A DNA stretch of 64,000 bases from Myxococcales bacterium (GCA_013298625.1 JAAFIF010000033.1:1-64000); one strand, 5' to 3'. Positions 17,432-27,349 are shown, counted from the first letter of the stretch. Numbers and translations: made by a program. Notes: generated by a model from the letters alone, not told the origin.

Positions 17432-18883
17432 CTACCAGCGCACTTCTGCAGGGCTCGACAGCAGTTCGACCCCTCGACTCGCGTCGCCGAGCTGAGCGAA
17501 GTCGTTGGGGCCCCAGCACTTCACGGTGGCCATCGAGCCTGCGCCCATCAGCGCGCAAAAGCTCTCGCGCTCGGCTGCGCGCTCGGCGGCGGGCAGCGTG
17601 TTGCCTGCGCCCGTGATCGAGAGCTCCGTCGCGCCGCGAAGGGACGCGATCGCCACGGCCACGAGCGGCTCGGCGGCGGGGCTTGCTTCGGCGAAGCGCG
17701 CCTGCGACCCGCGCCCCCAGCAGAGCACTTCGCCGGCGGTCGTGATCGCGCACGCGTGCGAGCCGCCGACGAACACGCGCGCGGCGTCTTCGAGCGGCGC
17801 GCCTGCTGCGCGCACGACGGGTCGGATGTTCGCTCCACACTCGGAGGGCGCGGACAACGCGCCCCAGCACAGGACGCTCGCGCGCAGCGAGCCTCGGGCG
17901 CTCGGCGCGCACTGCGCGTCGCCGGCGCGCGCGTCGCTGCTCGCGTCGCCGCCATCGACGCCTGCGTCTTCACCGCTGGGGCCATCGCTGACGATCGCGC
18001 ACGCGCTCTCGCCGGCCGCCGCGACGTCGATCACCCTGATGTTCGTCGCTGCGAACTGCACGGGCGCCGCAGCGGTGGCGGCGCTGCCCGGCAGCCGCGC
18101 GCGTCCGAGCTGCCCGCGGTCGTCCGCGCCCCAGCACCACACGCTGCGATCGTCGAACGCGCACGCGTGCGAGGTCCCTGCGGCGAGCCCGCGCAGCGCG
18201 CGCATCGCGAAGATCTGCCCGTCCGCGGTCGCGACCGACGCGATATTGCTCGGCGCGCTTGTGGCTCCGCCGAGCTGGCCCCGATCGTTGTCGCCGAAGC
18301 ACCGAACCACGCTCTCGTCCGTCGCCGGCCGAGGAACCGCGACGCACGCGTGCCTCGCGCCCACCGCCAGCGAGCGCAGCGACAGCAGCCGCTCGGTCGG
18401 CGCGAGCGAGGGCGGCGAGACCGCGCGTCCCCAGCACGAGAGCTCGCGGACATCCCCGCGGATCGCGCACCCGAACCCGTCGCCCACGCCGATCGCGTGC
18501 ACTTCGGAGGCGTCTTGCGGCGCGGGATCGAGCGGCGTCGCCACGGTCGCAGCCGCGCGCGCGCTCACCTGCTGCCGGTCGTTGGCGCCCCAGCAGCGGA
18601 TCGAGTGCGTCGAGTCTCCTCGCAGCGAAGCGCACTGCGTCGCGCCCGCGCCCGCGATCGAGCGCAGCGACAACGACCGCCCGCCGGTGCACGCGACGCG
18701 CGCCACCGTCGAGCATTCGCCGCAGTGCTGCCGGTCCGTCGCGAGGTCCACCTCGCAGCCGTTGGCCTCGTCGTTGTCACAGTCGCGACGCGTGGCAGTG
18801 CACTGCCGCGAGCGGTCGCGCAGCGAGTCCCAAGGCGACGCGCACGAGAGCAGCGCCAGCGCGCAGAGCGCGAACTTGCGCAT
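17432..18883 (-). CDS. RCC1-repeat lipoprotein
   Basis: A 483-residue exported protein: lipoprotein signal MRKFALCALALLSC, a short Cys-rich segment (CDNDEANGCEVDL, HCGEC) typical of myxobacterial surface proteins, then at least six RCC1/BLIP-II-type blades of about 50 residues. Each has the phrases SHACA... and CWG.ND.GQLG (for example CWGANDRQQVS, CFGDNDRGQLGG, CWGADDRGQLG, CWGPNDFAQLGD). The fold is a seven-bladed propeller that binds ligands or proteins at the surface. Its ATG overlaps the stop of the upstream 1655-residue gene (TGATG), so the two are translationally coupled and probably made together. Confidence 0.85.
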   Translation of the reverse strand: MRKFALCALALLSCASPWDSLRDRSRQCTATRRDCDNDEANGCEVDLATDRQHCGECSTVARVACTGGRSLSLRSIAGAGATQCASLRGDSTHSIRCWGANDRQQVSARAAATVATPLDPAPQDASEVHAIGVGDGFGCAIRGDVRELSCWGRAVSPPSLAPTERLLSLRSLAVGARHACVAVPRPATDESVVRCFGDNDRGQLGGATSAPSNIASVATADGQIFAMRALRGLAAGTSHACAFDDRSVWCWGADDRGQLGRARLPGSAATAAAPVQFAATNIRVIDVAAAGESACAIVSDGPSGEDAGVDGGDASSDARAGDAQCAPSARGSLRASVLCWGALSAPSECGANIRPVVRAAGAPLEDAARVFVGGSHACAITTAGEVLCWGRGSQARFAEASPAAEPLVAVAIASLRGATELSITGAGNTLPAAERAAERESFCALMGAGSMATVKCWGPNDFAQLGDASRGVELLSSPAEVRW

Positions 18884-19983
18884 CAAAACGTCCCTCCGAC
18901 GATCAGCTCGCGACCCGTGGCCAACACCCGCACCGAGCGCGCCGCGCGCGGGGCAGGGACCCACTCGGTGCGCGGGAGGGTCGCGAGCGTGACGATCGCG
19001 CCCGCTGCCATCACGCCGATGCCCGCGTACATCGTGATTTGCCCTGCGAACTCCATGCGCTGCCCTCGATCCACCGCCGCGACGAAGGCGCTGTCCCTCG
19101 GGCACTCGACCGCTGTGCACGCCGACTCGAGCGTCGCGAACCGGTCGCGCCCGAGCAGAAACAACGTCGCGCCCGTGGCCGCCGCGGCGAGCCCCGCGCC
19201 CGCTGTCACGAGCCCCACCCTGAAGAGCGGCGAGACCCTCGTGACGCGCACCAGCTGCGTCTCGACCCGACGCTCGATCACCCGCGGTCCCTCGACGATG
19301 CGCTCGAGCGTCACTTCGATCGCGGCGACGCGGCCGCGCTCGAGGGTGACTGTTCCGCGCCAGTCGCGGTAGCCGGGCGCCGTCACGACCACCGCGCTCT
19401 GCCCGCTCGCCGCCGCGAGCGTGCGCTCGTTGGCCAGCGTGATCGACGGCCGATCGCCCACGGTGATCATCGCGCCCGACGGCGCTCCGCTCTCGACGTG
19501 CACCGAGAGCAGCGCCACCCGCGGCGCCAGCTGCGCGCGCTCAGCGGCGCCCTGCTCGATCGACCGCGTGTACCGCGCGCGGCCTCGTTCGGTCGTGTCG
19601 CGAATCGAGCACCGCGTCGCCAGCAGCACGGTCGTCTCGAACTCGTCGTACGCGTCCTCGAATCGCTGCTGCGCCGCCAGCGCGCGTCCGAGCAGCAAGT
19701 GTGTGTTGGGGCTGTCGAAGAGCGCCAGCGCCGCGCGCAGCGCCCGCTCAGCGCCCGCCGCGTCGTTGGCGAGCAGGGCGGTCTGCCCGGCGTCGAACTG
19801 CTCGCGCGCCTCGGCGAACACCTCCGCCGAAGCGTCCTCGCCGCACTGCACCGCGCGCCGCGCTGGGCTCGATGACTGCGCCGCCGCAGGGCCCGCCGCG
19901 AGCAGCGCGCTCGCCACGGTCGCCGCGAGCGCTCCGCGCGTTCGCCTCGTGACCGGCGCTCTTCTCCGACGCGACAACGTCAT
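18883..19983 (-). other. Possible separate gene start for the TPR/PEGA half
   Basis: An in-frame ATG at 19983 would start a 366-residue protein with a textbook signal peptide (MTLSRRRRAPVTRRTR, then GALAATVASALLAAG). The mature part has TPR and PEGA domains and a C-terminal double helix. No clear Shine-Dalgarno precedes this ATG. A TGA in the shifted frame overlaps the same ATG as CGATGA, which would fit a lost stop caused by a frameshift. Confidence 0.4.
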
Positions 19984-22900
19984 CGCCGCCAGCGCGCACA
20001 GCGCTGCCAGCGCAGCGCCCGCCCTGTGCCTAGCCGGCGCCCGCGCGTCGCACGCGCACGTGGTGTCGGTCCATCCGCTCGGACCGCCGTCGCCGCCCGA
20101 GCACGTTCGCGTCCCGCGGTCGCATCGCCCGCCGTTGCAGTCGACGTCGTTGTCGCAGCCGCAGCGCGCGGCAGGCAAGCACCGGGCGCCGCGGGGATTT
20201 GACGCACACGAATTCAACGCGCCCGGCGCGCACTCGACGCAGCGCTGGCCGAGGCACACGGGCGCTCCCGCGCCGCGCGCCGCGCACTGCGCGCTCTCGG
20301 TGCACTCGACGCACGCGCGCGCGCCGGCGTCGCTCGCGGGTGCGCACACCGGACGGCTCGGCGCGCTCGCCGCGCACTCTTGATCGGACGAGCACGGGCC
20401 CACGCAGCGGCCGAGCGCTCCCGTCGCCGCGCGCTCGCAGTACTGCCCCAGCGGACATCGAGGCGCGGCGGGGTCGCACCCGATCGCGCACACCCCGCGC
20501 GCGCCTGCGTCGCCCGCGATCAGGCACGCGAAGCCGAGGTTGCAGTCCATCGGTCCGCCACACGAGCAGACGAGCGAGCTGTTGCCGGCGCGGGTGACGG
20601 ACGCGCACGTTCCGCCGGTGCCGTCGCAGCGCGCGCCGGCCGTCGCGCACGGAACGCACGCGCGCCGCTCGAGGTCACACCGGCCGAGGCCCCGGGCCAC
20701 GCACGCCTCGTCGCTCGTGCACTCGACGCAGCTCTTTTGCGCCACGTCGCACACCGGTCGAGTCGCCGGGCAGCGCGGGTCCTCGGCCCGGTCGCACTCG
20801 GCCTGGTCGAGCCCGTGGTGCGCCCCGTCGCTCGCGAGCGCGGTGACCTCTGCTTGCCCGTCGCCGTCCGCGTCGAACACGCTCAGCGACGAGATCGCCC
20901 GCGCGCCACGGTAGGTCCAGCGCAGCGCGGGGGTGGGTGAGCACACGTTTTCAAGCGCGGCGATCTCGCCCGCGGAGTTCGCCGCGAACACCACGGGGTT
21001 GGCCCCGTTTTGCGCGGCCGAGAGGTTGGTCCACGACGCGCGACCGTAGCGCTCGGCGGGCCCCGGCATCGCGCAGTCGAGCGAGCCGCCCGCGCGGTCG
21101 AGGCACGCGGTCCACGCGCGGGTCATCCCCTGCTCGACGTTGTAGTCCGCGGTGGCCGGCGCGGTGATCGTCGGCGCGAACTCCCACGCTTCGAAGCGCG
21201 AGTCGTCGGAGGTCAGCGCCGTCAACCGCGAGCGAAACACCAGTCGATAGTTGGCTCCGCAGCGGACCACCACCGCGGATTGTCCGTCCATGAGCGCGCT
21301 CGGCGGCGTCCATCCGGCGAGCGAGAGCGCCACGCTGTCGGCCACCATTTCGGCGCGCACGATCGACGGTCGCGTGTACGCGCCGCTCGTGTGTCCGGGG
21401 TTGCTGTTGACGATCAGCGCGCTGCCCGCAGACCCCGCCACGATCATGGGGCTGAGCGGCGCGAAGCGCACTTGGGCGGTGTCGGGGATGGGCACGCTGA
21501 CCAGCCGCATGGGCGTCTCGCCGAGAAAGAAATTGGCCGTGTGCGGCGGGGTCGAGCTGCTTCCGACGGTGGTGATCACCATCGCGAACGCGCGCTCGCC
21601 GAGCGAGCCCGTCGCCGGGACGCTGCTCGTCACGTTGGCCGCGATGCGCCAAGAGACCATGGCGAGCTGCGCGGGCGTCACCGGCCACAGGCCCGCGAAC
21701 AGCTCGCGGTTCGTCCCGTTGTCGCGCTGCGCGAAGGCGAGCACGGCCGATGTGGGCGGCCCCGCGAGGCCGAGGCGGATGAAATCGTTGGTGAACGACA
21801 GGCCCGTCGTCGCCGCGGTGAAGAAGTCCACCGCGTCGATGTTGTTGAGCTGGCAGCGGCTCATCGTGCGGTCGAAGAAGTGGCGGTTTCCGCTGGTGTT
21901 GGGCGCGGTCGTCGAGGTGTAGAAGAACTCGGCGCTCGTGGTGAGGGCGTTGTTCGAGCCCGAGATGGACTCGTTGCAGCCGAGCGGGCTCGGGATAAAC
22001 GCAGGGACGAGCTCGAACGGGTTGGCCTCGCCCACGTCGAACCACGCCGGCCGCGTGGGCGCGAGGATCGTCGATCCGCGCGAGAGCCCCGTCGGCATCG
22101 CGCGCAGCTCAGCGCGCAGGGCGGTCGTGCTCGTGTACGAGGGAGGAGTGCGAAAGAACAGCGGCGGGCCGAGCGCTTCGTCGCGCGCGTCCGCTCCCTC
22201 TGCGCGCGCAGCGGCGTCGAGGCGGCGCATCGCCCACTGCGACTGTGATCCCGTCGAGACGGCGAGCAACGCGCCGCGGTTGCCGGGGCGCGGCGCGACG
22301 AACACGCCCGGCAGCGTCGGTCCCATGATGGTCTCGTCGCGCGAGATGGTGAACAGTCGCGGCAACCCTCCGCTCGATCGGCCGTAGACGGCGCTGCCCG
22401 CGGGCGTGTCGACGACGATAGCCTCGTTGCGACCGGCGCTCGAAATGCCGTATTTCTCCGGTCCGATCAGCAGTCGGGGCGAGCGGTCGATCAGCAGGTT
22501 GTTCAGCGCCGCGCTGCGCTGAAACATCGCGCCGTCGTGTCGAAAGACGTAGCGAGCGCTCGATGTGCCGCTCGTCATCAGGCTCTCGACGCCGGACGCT
22601 CCGTTGAGCTTCGCGAGCCCGAGGTACAGGTAGCCAGTGGTGAACGTGGGGTTGGTGCCGAAGGTGGCGACCGTGGCGCCCGTCGCGCCGTCGAAGACGC
22701 GGACGGTGTTCTGCACTTCGGTCCCCGCGCCGACCGGGACCGTCTGTGCGTACGCGACGACGATCTCTGCGCTGCCGCCGTTGACCAGGTTGCCGACGAA
22801 GGGGACCGTCGTTGTGTCGGGCCCAGGGACGAGCGCGCTCCACTGGAGCTGAGCGCCGGCGGGGTCCGCGCCGACGACGCCGACGCACGCGGTGCCGTCG

Positions 22901-23850
22901 GCGTTGGCGGAGCTCTGCTTGAACGCGACCACGTCGCGGTCTCCGCTCGCGAACACCTGCGTGCGAAACGAAGCGTTGACGGGCGGGACGCACGCGCCCA
23001 TCGCGGGGGTGAGCGACCGCGTGTTCCACTGCCACGTCGGGCCGTCGGCGATGCCGTTGCCTTCGATGAGCGCTGCGGTGAGCGTGCCCGCGGTGCCAGG
23101 CGTCCGGAGGATCAAGAGGTCTTGCAGCGCGTCGCCGTTGAAGTCGCCGACGGCAGCGCGAAACGAGCTCGCCTGCGCGTCGCCCGCGATCGACGCCGAT
23201 CTCACTTCTCTCGCAGAAAATCCCGCGTCGAACGCGTACAGGCTCGCCCGCAGCGTGTCCGTCGCGTCCGTGCGCACGACGAGCAGCTGCGGCCTCGTTC
23301 CTGTGCCCGAGTAGTCGACGACGCGCACGGTCCCCGCGAAGCCCGTCGTCACGCGGCTGCTGACCAACGACCACCGTCGCGCGCCGCTCGCGTCGTAGAT
23401 GGCCACGGTGTTGTCTCTGCCGATGACGGCGATGTCGTTGCGTCCGTTGCCGTCGAAATCCGCCACGCCGACGATGTGGACGAGCGGAAAATACTCGCCC
23501 GGATCACGCGGCCACAGCCGTCGTCCCGTCGCGCCGTCCCACGCCGCGAGCGATCGATCGGTGACCGCGATGATCTCTGCCTCGCCCGAGCCGTCGAGGT
23601 CGACCTCGGTGATCGTCGGCCCGAGCGAGTCGTTCGACACCGTGGGGTTGAAGCGGCTGATGCGCCACGCGAGGCGCGGGTCGCTCATCGCGAAGGGGAG
23701 GTTCGTCACGCCCGTCCTCGCGGTGTTCGCGCGCGCTTCATGCCAGTGCGGGAGCGGCTGCCCCGTCGCAGGGCGCGCGAGCGCGAAGAGCGTCGAGAGC
23801 AGCGAGAGCGAGACGACCGGAGCAGCGTTGCGAGTGGATTTCATCGCCAT
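18883..23850 (-). CDS. 1655-residue FG-GAP, Cys-rich, MYXO-CTERM and PEGA/TPR protein
   Basis: Signal peptide (about 1-30, ending ATGQ), then a long beta-propeller region with FG-GAP/VCBS calcium loops (EVDLDGSGEAEI, VADFDGNGRNDI, VGDFNGDALQDL, VFDADGDGQAEV). From about 990 a Cys-rich region follows, of repeats such as CVECTSDEACVARGLGRC, with more than 30 cysteines. At about 1275-1290 comes the MYXO-CTERM-like tail TTCACD, a helix (AGAALAALCALAAMTL) and RRRR. The frame continues without a stop into a second signal-like segment (GALAATVASALLAAG, AAAQ), a TPR part (about 1330-1410), a PEGA domain (VTAPGYRDWRGTVTLERG) and two helices. It looks like two secreted proteins joined. Starts 23850 and 23844 are equivalent. 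Confidence 0.75.
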   Translation of the reverse strand: MAMKSTRNAAPVVSLSLLSTLFALARPATGQPLPHWHEARANTARTGVTNLPFAMSDPRLAWRISRFNPTVSNDSLGPTITEVDLDGSGEAEIIAVTDRSLAAWDGATGRRLWPRDPGEYFPLVHIVGVADFDGNGRNDIAVIGRDNTVAIYDASGARRWSLVSSRVTTGFAGTVRVVDYSGTGTRPQLLVVRTDATDTLRASLYAFDAGFSAREVRSASIAGDAQASSFRAAVGDFNGDALQDLLILRTPGTAGTLTAALIEGNGIADGPTWQWNTRSLTPAMGACVPPVNASFRTQVFASGDRDVVAFKQSSANADGTACVGVVGADPAGAQLQWSALVPGPDTTTVPFVGNLVNGGSAEIVVAYAQTVPVGAGTEVQNTVRVFDGATGATVATFGTNPTFTTGYLYLGLAKLNGASGVESLMTSGTSSARYVFRHDGAMFQRSAALNNLLIDRSPRLLIGPEKYGISSAGRNEAIVVDTPAGSAVYGRSSGGLPRLFTISRDETIMGPTLPGVFVAPRPGNRGALLAVSTGSQSQWAMRRLDAAARAEGADARDEALGPPLFFRTPPSYTSTTALRAELRAMPTGLSRGSTILAPTRPAWFDVGEANPFELVPAFIPSPLGCNESISGSNNALTTSAEFFYTSTTAPNTSGNRHFFDRTMSRCQLNNIDAVDFFTAATTGLSFTNDFIRLGLAGPPTSAVLAFAQRDNGTNRELFAGLWPVTPAQLAMVSWRIAANVTSSVPATGSLGERAFAMVITTVGSSSTPPHTANFFLGETPMRLVSVPIPDTAQVRFAPLSPMIVAGSAGSALIVNSNPGHTSGAYTRPSIVRAEMVADSVALSLAGWTPPSALMDGQSAVVVRCGANYRLVFRSRLTALTSDDSRFEAWEFAPTITAPATADYNVEQGMTRAWTACLDRAGGSLDCAMPGPAERYGRASWTNLSAAQNGANPVVFAANSAGEIAALENVCSPTPALRWTYRGARAISSLSVFDADGDGQAEVTALASDGAHHGLDQAECDRAEDPRCPATRPVCDVAQKSCVECTSDEACVARGLGRCDLERRACVPCATAGARCDGTGGTCASVTRAGNSSLVCSCGGPMDCNLGFACLIAGDAGARGVCAIGCDPAAPRCPLGQYCERAATGALGRCVGPCSSDQECAASAPSRPVCAPASDAGARACVECTESAQCAARGAGAPVCLGQRCVECAPGALNSCASNPRGARCLPAARCGCDNDVDCNGGRCDRGTRTCSGGDGGPSGWTDTTCACDARAPARHRAGAALAALCALAAMTLSRRRRAPVTRRTRGALAATVASALLAAGPAAAQSSSPARRAVQCGEDASAEVFAEAREQFDAGQTALLANDAAGAERALRAALALFDSPNTHLLLGRALAAQQRFEDAYDEFETTVLLATRCSIRDTTERGRARYTRSIEQGAAERAQLAPRVALLSVHVESGAPSGAMITVGDRPSITLANERTLAAASGQSAVVVTAPGYRDWRGTVTLERGRVAAIEVTLERIVEGPRVIERRVETQLVRVTRVSPLFRVGLVTAGAGLAAAATGATLFLLGRDRFATLESACTAVECPRDSAFVAAVDRGQRMEFAGQITMYAGIGVMAAGAIVTLATLPRTEWVPAPRAARSVRVLATGRELIVGGTF

Positions 23851-23866
23851 TGCGTGTGCGCCCGAC

Positions 23867-25489
23867 TCACATCTCGATTCGCTCGGGTTGCGTCGTTTGC
23901 GTGCTGTTGTTGGTGGGCGCGGCGCTGTTGGAGCCGCCGCGCTCGGTGGGCGTCGCTCGGCCTCGGACGCGCCGCGCGGGGCCCGCGTCGGGGGTCGCGT
24001 TGACGACAGGCGCTTCGGCCGCGGCGATCGGCGCGGCTGCGTCGTCGGTCACCGCAGCGACCGCGGCGTCTGCTGCCTCGTCGCGGGCCGCAACCGCTGG
24101 CGGCGTGTCGACCCGAGGCGCGACCTGCGCAGCGGCGCCCGCGGCCTGTTGCATCGCAGCCTGAGTCGTGGAGCGGGCTGCGTTGCTGTGCGCCCCGCCG
24201 CTCGATCGCACGGCGATCACGGCGGCCGCAGCGAACGCGAGCACGCCGACCATCGCCGCTGCGACCACGGGTTTGTTGCTCCGCGCGGGCGGCGGCGGAA
24301 CGGTCCTCGCGGTCCCCGCCACGTTCGAGTCCAGCGATCCGCGGGTGATCGGCTCGCTCGCGGGCTCTTGCGCGGCGATGAACCGCCGCGCGGCGGAGTT
24401 GGGCGAGTCGAGCTCGGCCACCGCGGCGGCGATGGTGCGCTGCCGCTCGGCGAGGATCTCTCCGATGGTGCTCTTCGCAAACGCAGAGCGCGTCTTGTCG
24501 GTGTCCGCGAGCAGCTGTGTCGTGAGCGCTTGCCTCAGCTCTGCGGCGCTTTGATAGCGGCGGTTGCGGTCGCGCTCGAGCGCGCGGGTCACGATGCGAG
24601 CGAGCGACTCGGGGCACTCGGGCGCCGCGTCGCGCACGTCGGGGATCGGCTCGTCCATGAGCGCGCGGATCGCGGCGACCTCGCTGTCTTTGCGGCCGAA
24701 GAGCCGGCGGCCCGAGAGGCACTCCCACAGCACGATCCCGAGCGTAAACACGTCCGAGCGGCGATCGATGACCTCGCCGGTGACCTGCTCGGGCGAGAGG
24801 TAGCCGATCTTGCCGCGCAGATCGCCGCTGACCGTCATGTTCTCGAAGTTGGCGCCGGTGGCCTTCGCGACGCCAAAATCCGTGACCTTCACGCTGCCGT
24901 CGGCGCCGATCAGGAGGTTGGACGGCGTGGCGTCGCGATGCACGAGGTGCAAGAGGTTGCCGTCGTCATCGGTGAGCTCGTGCGCCGCGTGCAGGCCTCC
25001 GGCAGCGTCGGCGACGATGGCCGCGGCGACGTCCGAGGGCATGGGCTTCGCGGCCTTGAGCGACTCGCGCAGCACGACGTTGAGCGGGACGGAGGGAAAG
25101 TACTCCATCACCAAGAAGTGCTCGTCGTCCGAGCGTCCAAGCTCGAGCACGGGGATCACGTTCGGGTGATGCAGTCGCGAGGCGATTTCGGCCTCTCGCA
25201 CGAACATCTTGAGAAAGAGCTCGTTGTCGCACAGGTGCGCGAGGATGGTCTTCAGCGCGACGAGCCTTCGCACGCCGCGCTCGGACTGAACGCGCGCGAC
25301 GAGCACCTGACCCATCCCTCCTGCGGCGAGGCGAATGAGCCCTTCGTAGCGGCCGAACGTGAGCCCGAGCACGTCTCTGCGCGAGCTCCTCGAGCTGCCC
25401 GCGTCCGGTCCCGTGCGCGACACAGAGCTCGGCGATGAGCGACTCACCCCTTCTCCGCCGGGACTGCTCGATCGATCGCTGGCACTCAT
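23867..25489 (-). CDS. Membrane-anchored Ser/Thr protein kinase
   Basis: A 540-residue kinase with a Ser-rich leader (1-40), glycine loop AAGGMG (55-60), Lys80, HRD (184-186) within VHRDATPSNLL, DFG (204-206) and GYLSPEQ. After about 355 a linker leads to a single membrane helix (VVAAAMVGVLAFAAAAVIAV), then an Ala/Thr/Pro-rich outside tail ending ERIEM. HRDATPSN and the GLHAAHEL insert are typical of the myxobacterial kinase group. It ends 17 bases before the start of the 1655-residue gene on the same strand, so kinase and exported FG-GAP protein are likely one operon. Confidence 0.9.
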   Translation of the reverse strand: MSASDRSSSPGGEGVSRSSPSSVSRTGPDAGSSRSSRRDVLGLTFGRYEGLIRLAAGGMGQVLVARVQSERGVRRLVALKTILAHLCDNELFLKMFVREAEIASRLHHPNVIPVLELGRSDDEHFLVMEYFPSVPLNVVLRESLKAAKPMPSDVAAAIVADAAGGLHAAHELTDDDGNLLHLVHRDATPSNLLIGADGSVKVTDFGVAKATGANFENMTVSGDLRGKIGYLSPEQVTGEVIDRRSDVFTLGIVLWECLSGRRLFGRKDSEVAAIRALMDEPIPDVRDAAPECPESLARIVTRALERDRNRRYQSAAELRQALTTQLLADTDKTRSAFAKSTIGEILAERQRTIAAAVAELDSPNSAARRFIAAQEPASEPITRGSLDSNVAGTARTVPPPPARSNKPVVAAAMVGVLAFAAAAVIAVRSSGGAHSNAARSTTQAAMQQAAGAAAQVAPRVDTPPAVAARDEAADAAVAAVTDDAAAPIAAAEAPVVNATPDAGPARRVRGRATPTERGGSNSAAPTNNSTQTTQPERIEM

Positions 25490-25551
25490 CGAGTGCCTGG
25501 AATCGTAGCGTGATCTTCGTCACGCGTGTGAGCGTATTGGTGTGCTCACAA

Positions 25552-26118
25552 TCAAGAATGTTCGAACGCTCGGTGATCCAAGGGGCGCTCGCGCAAGAGC
25601 GCGAAGTACGACGGTGTCGACACTCCGCCGCGACCGACGCTGATCCACGACCATCCCATCAGGACTTCTACGGACCCTTCGCGCACGGCGACGATGGGGT
25701 CTCGGGTGCGCGCCATCGAGCCGCGCGCCCGTCCGTCGAGCGAGTAATCGATCATCAGCCCTTCGCGATAAGGCCTCGGCCTCGCGTCGGTGTCGCGGAT
25801 CTCTCGCACGATGTACGGACCGAACGTCTCGATCGAGCCGTCCTTGCGCGTGCGGTAGCGCACGGGGGCGTCGAGAGGGGTTTGCTCGCAGCGCACGTTC
25901 CATCCGCGCAGCGAGTTGGTGACAGGGACGTGCTCGAACGTCTTGGCGAAGACCACCCACGAGAGCGCTTCGATCACCCGCGGAAGCCCGAGCGAGATGC
26001 CCTTGTACACGCTGTCGCGCAGCGCCGCCGGATCGATCGCGTGTCCGCGCTCGAGCATGCTCGCGAGCGTCTTGTTGTCGAGCGACCGCCAGTAGCTCGG
26101 GTCTCGCTCGTCGCTCAT
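25552..26118 (-). CDS. Hypothetical protein
   Basis: A 188-residue soluble protein with no signal or membrane segment. It contains an N-terminal helical part (YWRSLDNKTLASMLERGH) and a central beta region (PVRYRTRKDGSIETFGPYIVR). No family is recognised. Third-position GC and codon use match the neighbours, so it is likely real. It lies 62 bases upstream of the kinase gene on the same strand and is divergent from the membrane protein at 26242. Confidence 0.65.
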   Translation of the reverse strand: MSDERDPSYWRSLDNKTLASMLERGHAIDPAALRDSVYKGISLGLPRVIEALSWVVFAKTFEHVPVTNSLRGWNVRCEQTPLDAPVRYRTRKDGSIETFGPYIVREIRDTDARPRPYREGLMIDYSLDGRARGSMARTRDPIVAVREGSVEVLMGWSWISVGRGGVSTPSYFALLRERPLDHRAFEHS

Positions 26119-26241
26119 CGCGCTGCCTCTCGTGTGCTCGTCATCATCGCCACTGTACTCCCTTCGCTCGTCGCGAGAGCGCTCGACAATCCGCAGGGTT
26201 TCTTCTCTTTGCGGCGCGCACTACACTGGCGCGGCTTCGAC

Positions 26242-26805
26242 ATGATTCGCGAACGTGACGATGGCGCGCTCGAGCTCGAGCTCGCGCCGCGCAAGCTCGG
26301 TTTGATTCTCGGCGCCTCGCTCGGCGTCTTCGGCGCGCTCGGCTTTCTCGCGGCGCTTCGCGGCCAGCTCAGCGCTGGCAGCGGCTGGGGACCGGTGATC
26401 TTCAGCGCGATGCTCGCGGCGCTCGGCGCGGTGACCTTCGTCACGGCGCGCGGCGTGCGCGTGGTGCTCGACACGAAGCGAAAGCTCCTCGCGTCGCAGT
26501 CGATCTCGATCTTCGGCGCGGCGCGCGCGAGAGAGGTCTCGTTCGGCGAGATCAAAGAGCTCGCCTTGCTCGGGTCGAGCACCGCGGTGGGGCTGTACGC
26601 GCAGTTCGGCGTGGCCGACGACGTGTTCATCGGGCGCTTCGGCCGCACGCTGCCCGAGCGCGCCGAGCTCGGCGCGTGGGTGAAGGCGTTGAAGGCCGCG
26701 ATTCCGTCGGCGACGTTCACCGCGCGCGAAGAACTCGAGCGCGAGTGGCTGCGCGACGCCTCGACGGCGAAGGCCATCGACGCTGGCGCGGACCCGCGCC
26801 GTTGA
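26242..26805 (+). CDS. Membrane protein with possible PH-like domain
   Basis: A 187-residue protein. Two hydrophobic helices (about 18-40 LGLILGASLGVFGALGFLAAL and 48-68) form an N-terminal hairpin, followed by a cytoplasmic beta-rich part (VRVVLDTKRKLLASQSISIF, VSFGEIKELALLG) that has the shape of a bacterial PH-like domain, then a helical tail. The ATG at 26242 begins MIRERDDG. Function is unknown; PH-like membrane proteins often mediate protein or lipid contacts. Convergent with the Roadblock-like gene. Confidence 0.65.
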   Translation: MIRERDDGALELELAPRKLGLILGASLGVFGALGFLAALRGQLSAGSGWGPVIFSAMLAALGAVTFVTARGVRVVLDTKRKLLASQSISIFGAARAREVSFGEIKELALLGSSTAVGLYAQFGVADDVFIGRFGRTLPERAELGAWVKALKAAIPSATFTAREELEREWLRDASTAKAIDAGADPRR

Positions 26806-26815
26806 CCGCTCGGGC

Positions 26816-27349
26816 TCAGAAGTCCTTCATCGTCTCGCGCAGCGCCGCTTGCAGTCGCAAGAGCACCGCTTGCGGGACGGACTCGGTCGTCATCACGCCC
26901 AGGCAAAACGAGCGCGTCCCCACGTTGACCTCGACCCAGTGAAGCAGGTCGTCGCTGACCCGCAGCGAGCCGACGGAGGCGTCCACCCCTGGGATCGCGC
27001 GGATCGCGTCGAGCGACGCGAGAAGCGGCCCGACCACGGACACGAGCGCGTCCGAGACCGAGAAGCTCGCGAGCGTCAGCCCGTTCTCGTCCGCCACGAA
27101 ATGCCCCCGCGTCCGAACCACGGTCGGAACCCACGCGATGAGCGCGTCGAGCCGATCGATGATCCCCGTGTCGGGCAGCTTCAAATCGGGGCTCGAGGCC
27201 ACGGTCGCGGGCTCGATGCGGCCGCTCAGCCACGGCTCGGCGCCGGACTTTCGCGCGTGCTGCGCGCGCTCTCCTCGGTCGGCGAGCTTGTCGACGAGCG
27301 AGGCGATGGCCTTGCGATCAGTCCACGAGACGGATGGGCTCGTCATCAC
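26816..27349 (-). CDS. Roadblock/LC7-like protein
   Basis: A 177-residue protein. The C-terminal 110 residues (IIDRLDALIAWVPTVVR..., FVADENGLTLASFS..., VEVNVGTRSFCLGVMTTES) follow the Roadblock/LC7 pattern: a helix, GHFVADENGL strand-turn, long amphipathic helix, and two strands. These domains dimerise and act with small Ras-like GTPases such as MglA in polarity and motility. No GTPase is adjacent. The gene overlaps the end of the ParA-like gene by 32 bases and is in the same direction, so the two are translated together. Confidence 0.6.
   Translation of the reverse strand: MMTSPSVSWTDRKAIASLVDKLADRGERAQHARKSGAEPWLSGRIEPATVASSPDLKLPDTGIIDRLDALIAWVPTVVRTRGHFVADENGLTLASFSVSDALVSVVGPLLASLDAIRAIPGVDASVGSLRVSDDLLHWVEVNVGTRSFCLGVMTTESVPQAVLLRLQAALRETMKDF

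Noticed and set aside
17348..19372. 674-residue plus-strand ORF
   Set aside because: It is antisense to the RCC1-repeat lipoprotein, has Arg/Ala-rich shadow composition, and starts inside tRNA-Cys.
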